A stretch of 64,000 nt of DNA from Sphingomonadales bacterium (lineage in GTDB: Bacteria > Pseudomonadota > Alphaproteobacteria > Sphingomonadales > Sphingomonadaceae). The DNA lies in contig SEFZ01000022.1 in NCBI GenBank assembly GCA_004173185.1, positions 19,668 to 83,667 on the forward strand, written 5' to 3'. The position numbers and the translations under genes are program-made. The notes beneath the pieces are model-generated. The model saw nothing but the letters and a program-made list of their open reading frames with translations. It ran no database searches and was not told the DNA's origin. Of this stretch, positions 8,575 through 16,929 are shown piece by piece (within the stretch, counting starts at the first letter, position 1; every line of letters starts with the position of its first letter).

Positions 8575-9365
8575 GTGGATATCTTGGCTTGGCCGATAAG
8601 CTGCGCCGCTCCCGCCAGCATAAACCCATGGTCCGAGCCGAGAAGGAACAGGCTCGCACCCTTCGATTGCCACAGCGGAACGTCTGAAGGCCGCGCGAGA
8701 AACATGCCGGTCGCGCGGCCGTGTCGCTGCCCCGCCGCGCACACCGCCTCGACTGCCGCGATAACCTGCGGATCGTCTTGGCTCGAGGCGCCGAACGCGA
8801 CCGTCAGGTCGACACGCCCCACGAAAAGGGCGTCGATCCCTTCGACCGCTGCAATTTCGTCTATCGCCTCGATGGCCTCCAGATCCTCGATCTGAGCGAT
8901 AACGACAGTGGTTTGCGCGCTTGCTGCCAAATGGTCGGCCATTGACCGCGTCGTGTACCCCGCGCCCCGCGACGAGCCGGCATATCCTCGGCCGCCAGCG
9001 CCATAATGGCTGGCCGCGACGATCGCCCTTGCCTCCGACGCGGATCGGACATGGGGAATGACGATACCGGTTGCGCCGCAATCCAGCGCATTCAGTATCT
9101 GGTCCGGGGCGGCCGAAGGCAGACGCACTACGACGGGTTTCCCCTGCGCCCGTGCAGCCATGATGCATTGATCGATGGCGAGCCGGTCAAACGGACTGTG
9201 CTCGGCGTCAAGACACAGGCAATCGAGCGCGCTCAGCGACAAGACCTCCGTCACGATTGCGCTCGGCGTTTTGACGAACGTTCCGATGAGGAGATCGCCT
9301 GCCGCCAGGCGCGCTTTGAAAGACGGCGCTTGCGGCACCTCGCGGTTGGCGATATCCTTGGTCAC
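8571..9365 (-). CDS. HpcH/HpaI-family class II aldolase
   Basis: A 264-residue protein with the HpaI TIM-barrel pattern: LDCLCLDAEHSPFD near the N-terminus, GATGIVIPHVRSASEA, a metal-binding Glu in VIAQIEDLEAIE, and VGRVDLTVAFG with the second metal-ligand Asp. Family members cleave 4-hydroxy-2-oxo acids to pyruvate or oxaloacetate plus an aldehyde. Last gene of the HisD2-SDR-aldolase operon, 15 bases after the SDR stop. GTG 9365 follows CGGAGAACC. In context it would perform the final carbon-carbon cleavage of the oxidised substrate; the true substrate is not readable. Confidence 0.88.
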   Translation of the reverse strand: MTKDIANREVPQAPSFKARLAAGDLLIGTFVKTPSAIVTEVLSLSALDCLCLDAEHSPFDRLAIDQCIMAARAQGKPVVVRLPSAAPDQILNALDCGATGIVIPHVRSASEARAIVAASHYGAGGRGYAGSSRGAGYTTRSMADHLAASAQTTVVIAQIEDLEAIEAIDEIAAVEGIDALFVGRVDLTVAFGASSQDDPQVIAAVEAVCAAGQRHGRATGMFLARPSDVPLWQSKGASLFLLGSDHGFMLAGAAQLIGQAKIST

Positions 9366-9380
9366 ACGGTTCTCCGGGCT

Positions 9381-10151
9381 CTAGTCGGCGGTCCATCCGC
9401 CGTCGACGATCAGGCTTGTACCGGTCATCAATGCGGAAGCGTCGGACGCGAGGAACACGACCGCCCCCATGACATCCTCTACAGTTCCCAATCGACCGAG
9501 CTTGATTTTTTCTAGGACGCCCGCTTTGAACGTGGCGTCCTCGAAAAAGGGGCGCGTCATGGGCGTTTCGATGAACGTCGGCGCGATGGTGTTAGACCTG
9601 ATCTGATACGGCGCAAGATCGAGCGCAAACGCCTTGCTCATTCCCTCAATGGCCCATTTGGTGCCGCAGTAGAGCGACCGATTTGCGCCGCCGACGTGAC
9701 CCATCTGCGAGCCCATATGGATAAGACTGCCCGGCCGTCCGTCTGCGATCAGCTTGCGGACGCAAGCTTTTGCGACGAAGTAGGCGGCTTTGACATTGAG
9801 ATCGAACACCGCGTCATAGTCGGACAGCGTGAGGTCCGTCATCGGACCGGGCCGGTTCATGCCGGCGTTGTTGACGAGGATGTCGAAAGCCGGGCGGCCC
9901 GAGAAAAAACCGGCAACTGCCCCAAAATCGAGAATGTCGAGCGAAACCGCGTCGGCTTGGCACCCACGGGCGACAAGTCCCTCTGCAGCCTCCGAAATTT
10001 CATTAATGCTGCGCGCTATGAGGGTAACCTCCGCTCCTGCCTCCCCGAGTGACGCCGCCGCGGCGAGTCCGATCCCCCGTCCCGCCCCCGTCACCACGGC
10101 GCGCCGCCCGTCAAGCCGAAACGACGGGGTGCGAGGCAGGAGTTGGGACAT
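9381..10151 (-). CDS. Short-chain dehydrogenase/reductase
   Basis: A 256-residue classical SDR: cofactor motif TGAGRGIG, NNAG, catalytic Ser (HMGSQMG) and Y-C-G-T-K, with the C-terminal DGGWTAD typical of the family. The start at ATG 10151 is one base after the stop of the upstream HisD paralog (TGA-C-ATG), which indicates translational coupling. The open frame extends upstream into the dehydrogenase gene but that part has no family match. Likely oxidises or reduces a hydroxyl/keto intermediate between the HisD-like and aldolase steps. Confidence 0.9.
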   Translation of the reverse strand: MSQLLPRTPSFRLDGRRAVVTGAGRGIGLAAAASLGEAGAEVTLIARSINEISEAAEGLVARGCQADAVSLDILDFGAVAGFFSGRPAFDILVNNAGMNRPGPMTDLTLSDYDAVFDLNVKAAYFVAKACVRKLIADGRPGSLIHMGSQMGHVGGANRSLYCGTKWAIEGMSKAFALDLAPYQIRSNTIAPTFIETPMTRPFFEDATFKAGVLEKIKLGRLGTVEDVMGAVVFLASDASALMTGTSLIVDGGWTAD

Positions 10152-10152
10152 G

Positions 10153-11487
10153 TCAGGCTCCGGCGAGCGTAGCAGCCGTGGGCTGCGCCGCGCCAGCATA
10201 GGGCACTTCGCGTCCGCCATAGCGGCGAACGCGGATATTGGCCTGCTCCCCATGGCCCGCGAAACCCTCGAGGGCACAAAGACGGCTGCAATATTCACCG
10301 ATCAGTGTCGATGCCTCATCGGTGAGCACCTTCTGATATGTACAGGTCTTGATGAATTTCCCGACCCACAGACCGCCCGTGTAGCGCGCCGCTTTCCGGG
10401 TCGGCAGCGTGTGATTGGTGCCGATGACCTTGTCACCATAGCTCACATTGGTGCGTGGACCGAGAAAGAGCGCGCCGTAATTCGTCATGTTTTTGAGGAA
10501 ATAGTCGGGGTCGTGCGTCATGACTTGAACATGCTCGGATGCAATATCATCGGCGATCCGGACCATCTCGGCATCGTCTTCGGCGAGGATAACCTCGCCG
10601 TAGGTTTCCCAGGCCGCCCGTGCATGCTCCGCTGTCGGCAGAATCAGCAGCAATCGCTCGATTTCCTTCATCGTGTCGCGGGCAAGTTTCTCCGACGTCG
10701 TCAGCAACACCGCCGGACTGTCCGGGCCGTGCTCCGCCTGCCCCAGAAGGTCGGTGGCGCACAATTCTCCATCAACGCTTTCGTCGGCGATCACGAGCGT
10801 TTCCGTCGGGCCTGCGAAAAGATCGATCCCGACCCGCCCGAAAAGTTGGCGCTTCGCTTCGGCCACAAAGGCGTTACCGGGACCGACAAGGATATCGACG
10901 GGGGCAATCGTTTCGGTTCCTAAACCCATCGCCGCGACGGCTTGGATGCCGCCCAGGCAATAGATCTCGTCAGCACCCGCCATAGCCTGCGCGGCGACGA
11001 TCGCAGGCGCTGGCTTGCCCTTGAACGGCGGTGCGCAGGTTACCACGCGCGGCACGCCCGCGACCTTCGCCGTAATCACCGACATATGCGCCGATGCAAG
11101 CAAGGGATATTTACCGCCCGGAACATAGCATCCTGCCGCGTTCAGAGGAAGATTGCGGTGGCCCAAGACGACTCCCGGCAAGGTCTCGACTTCGACATCA
11201 CGCATGCTGTCGCGCTGAATCTGCGCGAAGTTGCGCACTTGTTCTTGCGCGAATTCGATGTCGTGAAGGTCCTGTGGTTTGAGCCTGTCGATACACTGCT
11301 GAATTTCGTCGGGCGTCAGGCGATAGCACTCGCGGTCCCAGTTATCGAAGCGGTTCGAAAGCTCGCGGACAGCGGTGTCGCCGCGCTGCTCGATATCAGC
11401 CAGGATCCTCTCTACGGTGTCCCGCACTTTTACGTCGGCGCTCGCCTTCGCTTCCGAACTCGCACCCCGTTTCAGATATTCAGCCAT
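10153..11487 (-). CDS. HisD-family dehydrogenase, paralog 2 (HpsN / sulfopropanediol dehydrogenase-like)
   Basis: A 444-residue protein. The N-terminus MAEYLKRG and the body (VERILADIEQRGDTAVRELS, YVPGGKYPLLASAHMSV) match the HpsN-type branch of the HisD family, which oxidises (R)-2,3-dihydroxypropane-1-sulfonate to sulfolactate. That branch assignment is from memory of the family, not a search. Zinc ligands Q250, H253, D352, H412 and the bases E318-H319 are present. First gene of a three-gene operon with the SDR and aldolase. Operator copy 4 ends its left arm only 14 bases upstream of the ATG at 11487, close enough to block initiation. No SuyAB-type sulfolactate lyase is seen in the window, so the substrate may be different. 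Confidence 0.88.
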   Translation of the reverse strand: MAEYLKRGASSEAKASADVKVRDTVERILADIEQRGDTAVRELSNRFDNWDRECYRLTPDEIQQCIDRLKPQDLHDIEFAQEQVRNFAQIQRDSMRDVEVETLPGVVLGHRNLPLNAAGCYVPGGKYPLLASAHMSVITAKVAGVPRVVTCAPPFKGKPAPAIVAAQAMAGADEIYCLGGIQAVAAMGLGTETIAPVDILVGPGNAFVAEAKRQLFGRVGIDLFAGPTETLVIADESVDGELCATDLLGQAEHGPDSPAVLLTTSEKLARDTMKEIERLLLILPTAEHARAAWETYGEVILAEDDAEMVRIADDIASEHVQVMTHDPDYFLKNMTNYGALFLGPRTNVSYGDKVIGTNHTLPTRKAARYTGGLWVGKFIKTCTYQKVLTDEASTLIGEYCSRLCALEGFAGHGEQANIRVRRYGGREVPYAGAAQPTAATLAGA

Positions 11488-11500
11488 TAGAACAGATCCT

Positions 11501-11516
11501 TTGCATTCGAATGCAA
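11501..11516. promoter_or_regulatory. LacI-type operator, copy 4 (HisD2 operon)
   Basis: Perfect 16-bp palindrome TTGCATTCGAATGCAA just upstream of the HisD paralog 2 start codon. It could also affect the divergent formylglycine-generating enzyme gene about 240 bp away. Confidence 0.85.
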
Positions 11517-11754
11517 TAAGACTTATACCGGCCCGACGTCGGTGGCAAGGGGGTTCGGTCGCGGCGAAGCAAGCGGGTCACGGCGCTTGCATTAGCTGAC
11601 TGTGGTCATGCCGAGATGCGACAAGTAGGATGGCGCTTGGCGACCGCGGGTCCGTCCGTAGCTTACAGCCCACACCTATCCAGAAGATCCCCGACGGGGC
11701 GCGATGTCGTGGCCGGTTATGTGGCCGAAAAACAGAATGTGAGGAGGCGTGTGG

Positions 11755-12690
11755 ATGCCGGGCGAACGCGAGACAGATGTGAAAGCCGGCATGATATATA
11801 TCGCGGGCGGCGAGTTTATCATGGGTTCCGACCGTTTCTATCCCGAGGAGCGGCCGCGGCGCTTGGAACGCGTGTCTCCCTTCTGGATCGAGCGCATGCC
11901 TGTAACCAACCGGGAGTTTGACCGGTTTGTCTCAGCGACTGGTTACCGGACGAACGCTGAGACGCCACCGGCCGCCACCCTTGTCGACGGTGCGCAAGCC
12001 CCGGCACCGGCCGGCTCGTCGGTGTTTCATCGACCGCCACCTATATCTCTCGACGACCCATCACGTTGGTGGGCCTACGTTCCCGGAGCCAGTTGGCGCC
12101 ACCCCTGCGGCCCTGACTCCACAATCGACGGACTGGGTGCCCACCCGGTCGTGCATGTTGCCTACGCAGATGCGGAAGCCTACGCCCACTGGGCGGGCAA
12201 AGCGCTTCCCACGGAAGCCGAATGGGAGTGCGCCGCACGCGGGGGACGTGACGGACAGGAATATGCCTGGGGTGACGAGTTTGCACCCGGCGGCGCGATA
12301 CTCGCCAATTACTGGATCGGCACCTTTCCCTTTGACACGCTGAAGGAGGACGACGACCATCGCACGACGCCGGTCGGGCTTTTCCCTCCGAACGGCTACG
12401 GCCTTTATGACATGATCGGGAATGTCTGGGAGTGGACCTGCGACGAGTTCAAAGCAGCGCCTCCGCCCAGCGCCAGAACTTGCTGCATGTCGACGCGACC
12501 CGCGAGCCTGGAATCGGTGGGTGATATTGAAATAGGCGTGCGCGGGGGTAAAGAGCGGAAGGTTCTCAAGGGCGGATCATATCTTTGTGCCGATAATTAT
12601 TGCCAGCGCTATCGTCCCGCCGCGCGGCATCCGCAATGCCCTGATGATACGGCGGGTCATATTGGTTTCCGCTGTGTGATGCGCCCGTGA
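11755..12690 (+). CDS. Formylglycine-generating enzyme (SUMF1/FGE family)
   Basis: A 311-residue FGE-sulfatase-domain protein with family landmarks GGEFIMGS, PVTNREFDRFV, HPVVHVAYADAEAYAHWAGK, LPTEAEWECAARGG, YAWGDE, GNVWEWT and LKGGSYLC. The redox/copper Cys pair is C278 and C283, with the five-residue spacing of authentic FGEs, so it is likely a true sulfatase activator rather than an EgtB/PvdO relative. It would convert C94 of the sulfatase at 1-1242 into formylglycine. No signal peptide is visible; a cytoplasmic FGE fits a Tat-exported (pre-folded) sulfatase. GAGGAGG lies 7 bases before ATG 11755, which is preferred over the GTG at 11749. Confidence 0.93.
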   Translation: MPGERETDVKAGMIYIAGGEFIMGSDRFYPEERPRRLERVSPFWIERMPVTNREFDRFVSATGYRTNAETPPAATLVDGAQAPAPAGSSVFHRPPPISLDDPSRWWAYVPGASWRHPCGPDSTIDGLGAHPVVHVAYADAEAYAHWAGKALPTEAEWECAARGGRDGQEYAWGDEFAPGGAILANYWIGTFPFDTLKEDDDHRTTPVGLFPPNGYGLYDMIGNVWEWTCDEFKAAPPPSARTCCMSTRPASLESVGDIEIGVRGGKERKVLKGGSYLCADNYCQRYRPAARHPQCPDDTAGHIGFRCVMRP

Positions 12691-12764
12691 TGGCCGGAGA
12701 GCCGCTCTTCCACCAGAGCCGCTGATCTCCTCGCGCCAAAAAGGTCGCTGTGATTCATTTAACC

Positions 12765-12807
12765 AAAAAAAAACGCGGTGATCGCTCCTGAAGGAGCGAT
12801 CACCGCG
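12765..12807 (-). terminator. Rho-independent terminator of the TonB receptor gene
   Basis: Fifteen-base stem CGCGGTGATCGCTCC (12774-12788), loop TGAA, perfect return arm to 12807, and a run of nine A on the plus strand (12765-12773) that gives a U tract on the minus-strand transcript. It lies 19 bases after the receptor stop codon. Confidence 0.93.
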
Positions 12808-12825
12808 CAACTCTACGTCACTGGA

Positions 12826-15465
12826 TCAGTGCCGTAAGGTCAACCGCAAGCCGTACATCCGCGGCGGTTCGTAATGCGCCTGCATCGGCGTCCCCCCCGA
12901 CGACACGATCGTCTTGATCTTCGCGTTGGTGAGATTCGTCACAAAGGCGTCGATGCTGAGCTGTTCGGACGGAGCCCAGGTCAAATTGAGGTCGACCTTG
13001 GTCCAGCCGCGCTGACGCGACAGCGTGTCGTTGTACTGCGTTTCGAAATAGCTGCTCGAGTAGGTCAGCGCGGCGAACGGCGTGAGTGTGCCAGCCGAAC
13101 CGAGATCGATGTCATAGCCCGCATAAACTGCACCGGAGACTAGGGGAGAATGCGGAATGCGATTACCCGAAAGATCGCAGACAAATGATACCGCCGGCTG
13201 CCCTACCCCGCCCGTCCCAGCAAGCGGGCCACATTCATATCCCGGGGCGAACACGCGGCGCTGACCCGCCGGCGCGATGACGACGCCGTTGACAATCGTT
13301 GGCGCGGTTTGAGACGAATCGTTCACAAGGATGGATGTGCCATAAGGCAGAGGGATATTGTCGAAATCCTTATAGCGTGCATTGAGGAGGCTAAGGGTAG
13401 CACCAATGTTGAGCGCTTGTACTGGCCGCCACGATGCCTCCGCCTCAAGGCCGTACGACCGGCCTGCGGCGGCATTTTGAACGGTCTGGAGCGAGGTGCT
13501 GCCGACGATAATCTGCCGTTGCTCCTGAAGTCCGCGATACTTGTTGTAGAAGGCCGAGAGATTAAGGGTGAGCGTGTTGTCGAAAAGACGGTTCTTCGAT
13601 CCGATCTCGAACGCGGTCACCGTCTGCGGCGCGAACGTCGGCGACGACTGCGATGCAACCTGTCCCGGATTGAACCCGCCCGACTGAAAACCCGTCGCCA
13701 CCGATGCGTAAAGCAGGTTGCGCGGCGTGACTTGGAAATTGACGCCGCCACGCCATGTCACCTTTTCGTACTTCAGCGGACAATAGCTCGCGCTCACGTA
13801 GCGGTTCGCTTCGTCGAAGCGGGTAGCTGCGCGGCCGTCGCCGGAGCAATCGGACGGAGCTTCAGGAAAATATTCCGAGCCGGGCACGGGCAAATCAATC
13901 GTGATAAGCGTCAGCGGATTGGGCACCTCTCCCGTCGGCAACGGGAGGAAACCGTTTGCCGATGCGTCGCGAAACTTCTTGCGCTCATTTGTGTACCGGA
14001 CGCCTGCAATCAGCGACAGGCGATCCGTTGCGTTGAAGGTGAACTGCGCATAGGCCGCAGCGGAACGGACCTTGGAGAACTGGTAGGCGTAGCTGCCGGG
14101 ATTGCGGGCAGCGGTCACCAATGCGTCCGTTGCCGACGAGCGAACGGTGATCGGCAGCTGTTCGTTGATAAACAGATTGCTGTTCTCGTCGGTATAATAG
14201 TAGAGCCCAGCCACATATTCGAGACGGCGACTCCCCTCCGAAAGAATCTGCAATTCCTGACTGAAGGTTTCGGCGGTAATACCGAGACTGTCGATAGCAA
14301 TCGTGGAGGCCGAGAAATCGGAGTCGCTGGTTTGCGTTATCTTGTAATCATTATATCCGGTGATCGATCGGATCGCGACGTCACCAAAACTGTAACTGAT
14401 GTCAGCCGATGCCTGGAAGCTCTTTTGCCCCCTCTTAGTCTGATAGTCATTGTCGATCCGGAACGGATCTCCATCAGCGTGAATCGGGATACCGAGATCG
14501 ACTTCGCGTCCCGCCGGCGCGGTCGGCGTCGCAACGGTCGTTGTACAGTCCGCAACGCCATCACGGTTACCGACACGGCCGTTCAGACCATATACGGCCG
14601 CATTGTAGAAAGGCTGACAGGTGCCTGGATCAATATAGGACCCGATCTGCTTGAACCCGAACGCTGACGCGCCGTTGCCACCATTGCGAAAATATTCGGC
14701 GCGGACGACGGCGGTCAAATTGTCATTCGGCTCGAACTTCAACGTGCCGCGAATGAAGCGCTGACGCTGGTCGAACAAGTCAGCGCGCGGATTATAGTCA
14801 TTCTTAACCCAACCGTCGGCGTGCTCAAACGCACCAGCCATGCGCAAAGCCAAGCCGTCTGCAACAGGCAGATTGACAAACCCTTCGGCACGGCGCCTCT
14901 CATAGTTGCCGACAGTCAGAACGGCGCCATAATCGAAATAATCGACCGGCTCGTTGGTTGCAATGGCAACATTGCCCCCGAAAGTGTTGCGGCCATAGAG
15001 CGTACCCTGCGGTCCACGCTGAACCTCGACGCGGGACACGTCGACGAAACCGAGCAATGCCTGACTCGTGCGCGATTGGTAGATGCCGTCGACGAAAATA
15101 GCGATCGGGGCGTCACCGGTCGCGTTGTTAATGGCCGTTCGCGCGCCGCGCATCGATGGGCGCGCATTGTTGCCGGTTTGACCAAAGCTGAAACCCGGCA
15201 CGAATTTTGAAAGCTGCGAGATGTCGTTCACGCCGCGTTGAAGGAGCGTATCACCGCTGATCGCAGTAACAGCCAAAGGCACCGCCTGCAGCGGCTCCGC
15301 TCTGCGCTGCGCCGTTACGACGATGTCGTCGCCGTTCGTCGCTACAGCGTCGGTATCCGAAACTTCGTTCACGGTGGCGATCGGCGCATCAGACTGCTGT
15401 GCCTGAACTTGCGTTGACGCCAGCGCGACGATCGACGCCCCCCAAAGAATCGTTGCCCTCGCCAT
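12826..15465 (-). CDS. TonB-dependent outer-membrane receptor (island substrate)
   Basis: An 879-residue receptor. A Sec signal peptide (about residues 1-22, ending QVQA-Q) is followed by a TonB-box-like DIVVTAQRR. Next comes a plug domain (about 55-170: PLAVTAISGDTL, FVDGIYQSR, RVEVQRGPQGTLYGRNTFGG) and a 22-strand-type barrel ending PPRMYGLRLTLRH. It would bring a substrate too large or scarce for porins across the outer membrane. AGGGAG precedes ATG 15465. Operator copy 5 lies 49 bp upstream of the start and a strong terminator follows, so it is a single-gene unit of the LacI regulon, divergent from the SnoaL-MFS pair. Confidence 0.95.
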   Translation of the reverse strand: MARATILWGASIVALASTQVQAQQSDAPIATVNEVSDTDAVATNGDDIVVTAQRRAEPLQAVPLAVTAISGDTLLQRGVNDISQLSKFVPGFSFGQTGNNARPSMRGARTAINNATGDAPIAIFVDGIYQSRTSQALLGFVDVSRVEVQRGPQGTLYGRNTFGGNVAIATNEPVDYFDYGAVLTVGNYERRRAEGFVNLPVADGLALRMAGAFEHADGWVKNDYNPRADLFDQRQRFIRGTLKFEPNDNLTAVVRAEYFRNGGNGASAFGFKQIGSYIDPGTCQPFYNAAVYGLNGRVGNRDGVADCTTTVATPTAPAGREVDLGIPIHADGDPFRIDNDYQTKRGQKSFQASADISYSFGDVAIRSITGYNDYKITQTSDSDFSASTIAIDSLGITAETFSQELQILSEGSRRLEYVAGLYYYTDENSNLFINEQLPITVRSSATDALVTAARNPGSYAYQFSKVRSAAAYAQFTFNATDRLSLIAGVRYTNERKKFRDASANGFLPLPTGEVPNPLTLITIDLPVPGSEYFPEAPSDCSGDGRAATRFDEANRYVSASYCPLKYEKVTWRGGVNFQVTPRNLLYASVATGFQSGGFNPGQVASQSSPTFAPQTVTAFEIGSKNRLFDNTLTLNLSAFYNKYRGLQEQRQIIVGSTSLQTVQNAAAGRSYGLEAEASWRPVQALNIGATLSLLNARYKDFDNIPLPYGTSILVNDSSQTAPTIVNGVVIAPAGQRRVFAPGYECGPLAGTGGVGQPAVSFVCDLSGNRIPHSPLVSGAVYAGYDIDLGSAGTLTPFAALTYSSSYFETQYNDTLSRQRGWTKVDLNLTWAPSEQLSIDAFVTNLTNAKIKTIVSSGGTPMQAHYEPPRMYGLRLTLRH

Positions 15466-15513
15466 TATTGCAGCTCCCTTTTTTGTGTCATTGCTGCATA
15501 CTTCTCACTGATC

Positions 15514-15529
15514 TTGCATTCGAATGCAA
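15514..15529. promoter_or_regulatory. LacI-type operator, copy 5 (TonB receptor)
   Basis: Perfect 16-bp palindrome TTGCATTCGAATGCAA between the receptor gene and the divergent SnoaL gene, on the receptor side. Confidence 0.85.
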
Positions 15530-15658
15530 CCAGAAAATTTTTTGTCTTGCGAGTTTACGCTCACATTGCGTCGGCTTCTTTCCCTCCGGTGCCTCATATC
15601 AAGCCCATCCTGCCGCAGACGGCGTAAAAGCTAGTCCGCCGTCGCGCACGCAGCTTTG

Positions 15659-15674
15659 TTGCATTCGAATTCAT
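15659..15674. promoter_or_regulatory. Decayed LacI-type operator, copy 6
   Basis: TTGCATTCGAATTCAT keeps the left half and centre of the operator but has two changes in the right half. It lies 68 bp before the SnoaL gene start, about 145 bp from copy 5, a spacing that could allow looping between the two sites. Confidence 0.55.
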
Positions 15675-15741
15675 ATTGGATTAAGTCATCATGCGGCATC
15701 TCAGCATGCTCTCACATACCCTAGCGCGATCAGGAAGAAAT

Positions 15742-16881
15742 ATGAGCAAAGCCGGTGATTCAGGAACAGCCCAGGACCTCAATGTGGCCGCGCTCCAGAG
15801 CACGCGGGCGAAGTCGTCGGAGGTCGTCAGCCGGGTGAGGCAACGATCGATCAATGATTTGCTGCAGCCGCGCGAGGCACGCACCCAACCGCTGGACGGT
15901 TTCGAAGAGGTTTACTCCGACATCGTTCACTACATCGCTTACGCGACCCACCGAATCTGGGCCGAAAAGGCTGTAGGTTTGATTTACTCTCACTACGACG
16001 ACGCAGTCGTGATCCACACTCCCTACGGAACCCAAACCTCGGTGGAAGAGGTCGTGGCGTCGACGATTCAGATGATGCAGGCATTCCCTGATCGCGAAAG
16101 TCGCATCGGTAACGTCGCATGGACCGGCAACGATCAGGATGGTTTTTATACCTCGCATCTCGGCACCAGCCGGATGACAAATTTGGGGCCATCGAATTAC
16201 GGCCCCGCGACCGGCCGGCGCGTCCGCATTCGCCATATCGCCGACTGCATGATCCGACAGAATATGATCTATCGCGAGTGGCTCGTGCGCGACAATGGTG
16301 CGCTCGTCCGGCAGCTGGGTCTGGATCCAGTCGCTGTTGCGCAGCGGCTCGCCGAGGCGGCAGAGAGATCGGGCATCCAGCCTGTCGCTGCGGGTCAGCC
16401 CGATCGTACGACAGGCCAAAAACACCCCGAGCCTCTGCGGCCAGCACTGACCGCGCAATCTTCGATGGAAGAGCGACTACGCCACATGTTTCACGAGGTG
16501 TGGAATCTTCGCAGGTTCGATCGCCTGAAAGACTGGTATGCCGCAGACGCGTATATCCAGACGGCTCCGGGGCGCGATCTGCGCGGAGTGCCGGGTATTT
16601 GCTGGTCGATCATTGCTATGCTCGCGGCCCTTCCTGACGCGGTCATGCATTTCGATCATTTCTGCGATACGCACGAAACGGACGGATATATCCCAGCTGT
16701 CCGCTGGAAACTGGTGGGCACCCACCTTGGAGATGGCCAGTTCGGACCTCCCTCGGGAAAGCCGGTCATCATCCTTGGCATGAGCCATTTTCGTTTCGAA
16801 GGCGGGAAGATCGCGCAGGAATGGACCGTATGGGACGAAATCTCCGTTCTGATGCAGATTCACTCGCACAATAGCGCTTAG
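15742..16881 (+). CDS. Tandem SnoaL-like (NTF2-fold) protein, free-standing paralog
   Basis: A 379-residue protein with two SnoaL/NTF2-like domains (about residues 45-215 and 245-375). It is the paralog of residues 267-654 of the fusion protein at 1423-3387: both share GF-x2-x-Y-(T/S)-DIV-x-YI, VGLIY-(T/S)-HY, a GND-x-DGFYTSH block, ADCMI...IY-(K/R)-EW-(I/V)-VRDN and a C-terminal MGISHFH / MGMSHFR block followed by EWVVYDE / EWTVWDE. Function is unknown; NTF2-fold members include cyclases, isomerases and hydratases. AGGAAG precedes ATG 15742, preferred over the upstream ATG at 15691. Upstream of the MFS gene by 48 bases, probably co-transcribed, and probably controlled by operator copies 5 and 6. 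Confidence 0.82.
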   Translation: MSKAGDSGTAQDLNVAALQSTRAKSSEVVSRVRQRSINDLLQPREARTQPLDGFEEVYSDIVHYIAYATHRIWAEKAVGLIYSHYDDAVVIHTPYGTQTSVEEVVASTIQMMQAFPDRESRIGNVAWTGNDQDGFYTSHLGTSRMTNLGPSNYGPATGRRVRIRHIADCMIRQNMIYREWLVRDNGALVRQLGLDPVAVAQRLAEAAERSGIQPVAAGQPDRTTGQKHPEPLRPALTAQSSMEERLRHMFHEVWNLRRFDRLKDWYAADAYIQTAPGRDLRGVPGICWSIIAMLAALPDAVMHFDHFCDTHETDGYIPAVRWKLVGTHLGDGQFGPPSGKPVIILGMSHFRFEGGKIAQEWTVWDEISVLMQIHSHNSA

Positions 16882-16929
16882 ACGCGGCGGCACGTCGCAC
16901 CGCTTTTGGCGAGAAACAGGGGAAATCAC

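Noticed and set aside
4600..11487. Histidine biosynthesis genes
   Set aside because: Two hisD-type genes occur without any other his gene, under a catabolic-type LacI operator, so biosynthetic HisD is unlikely.
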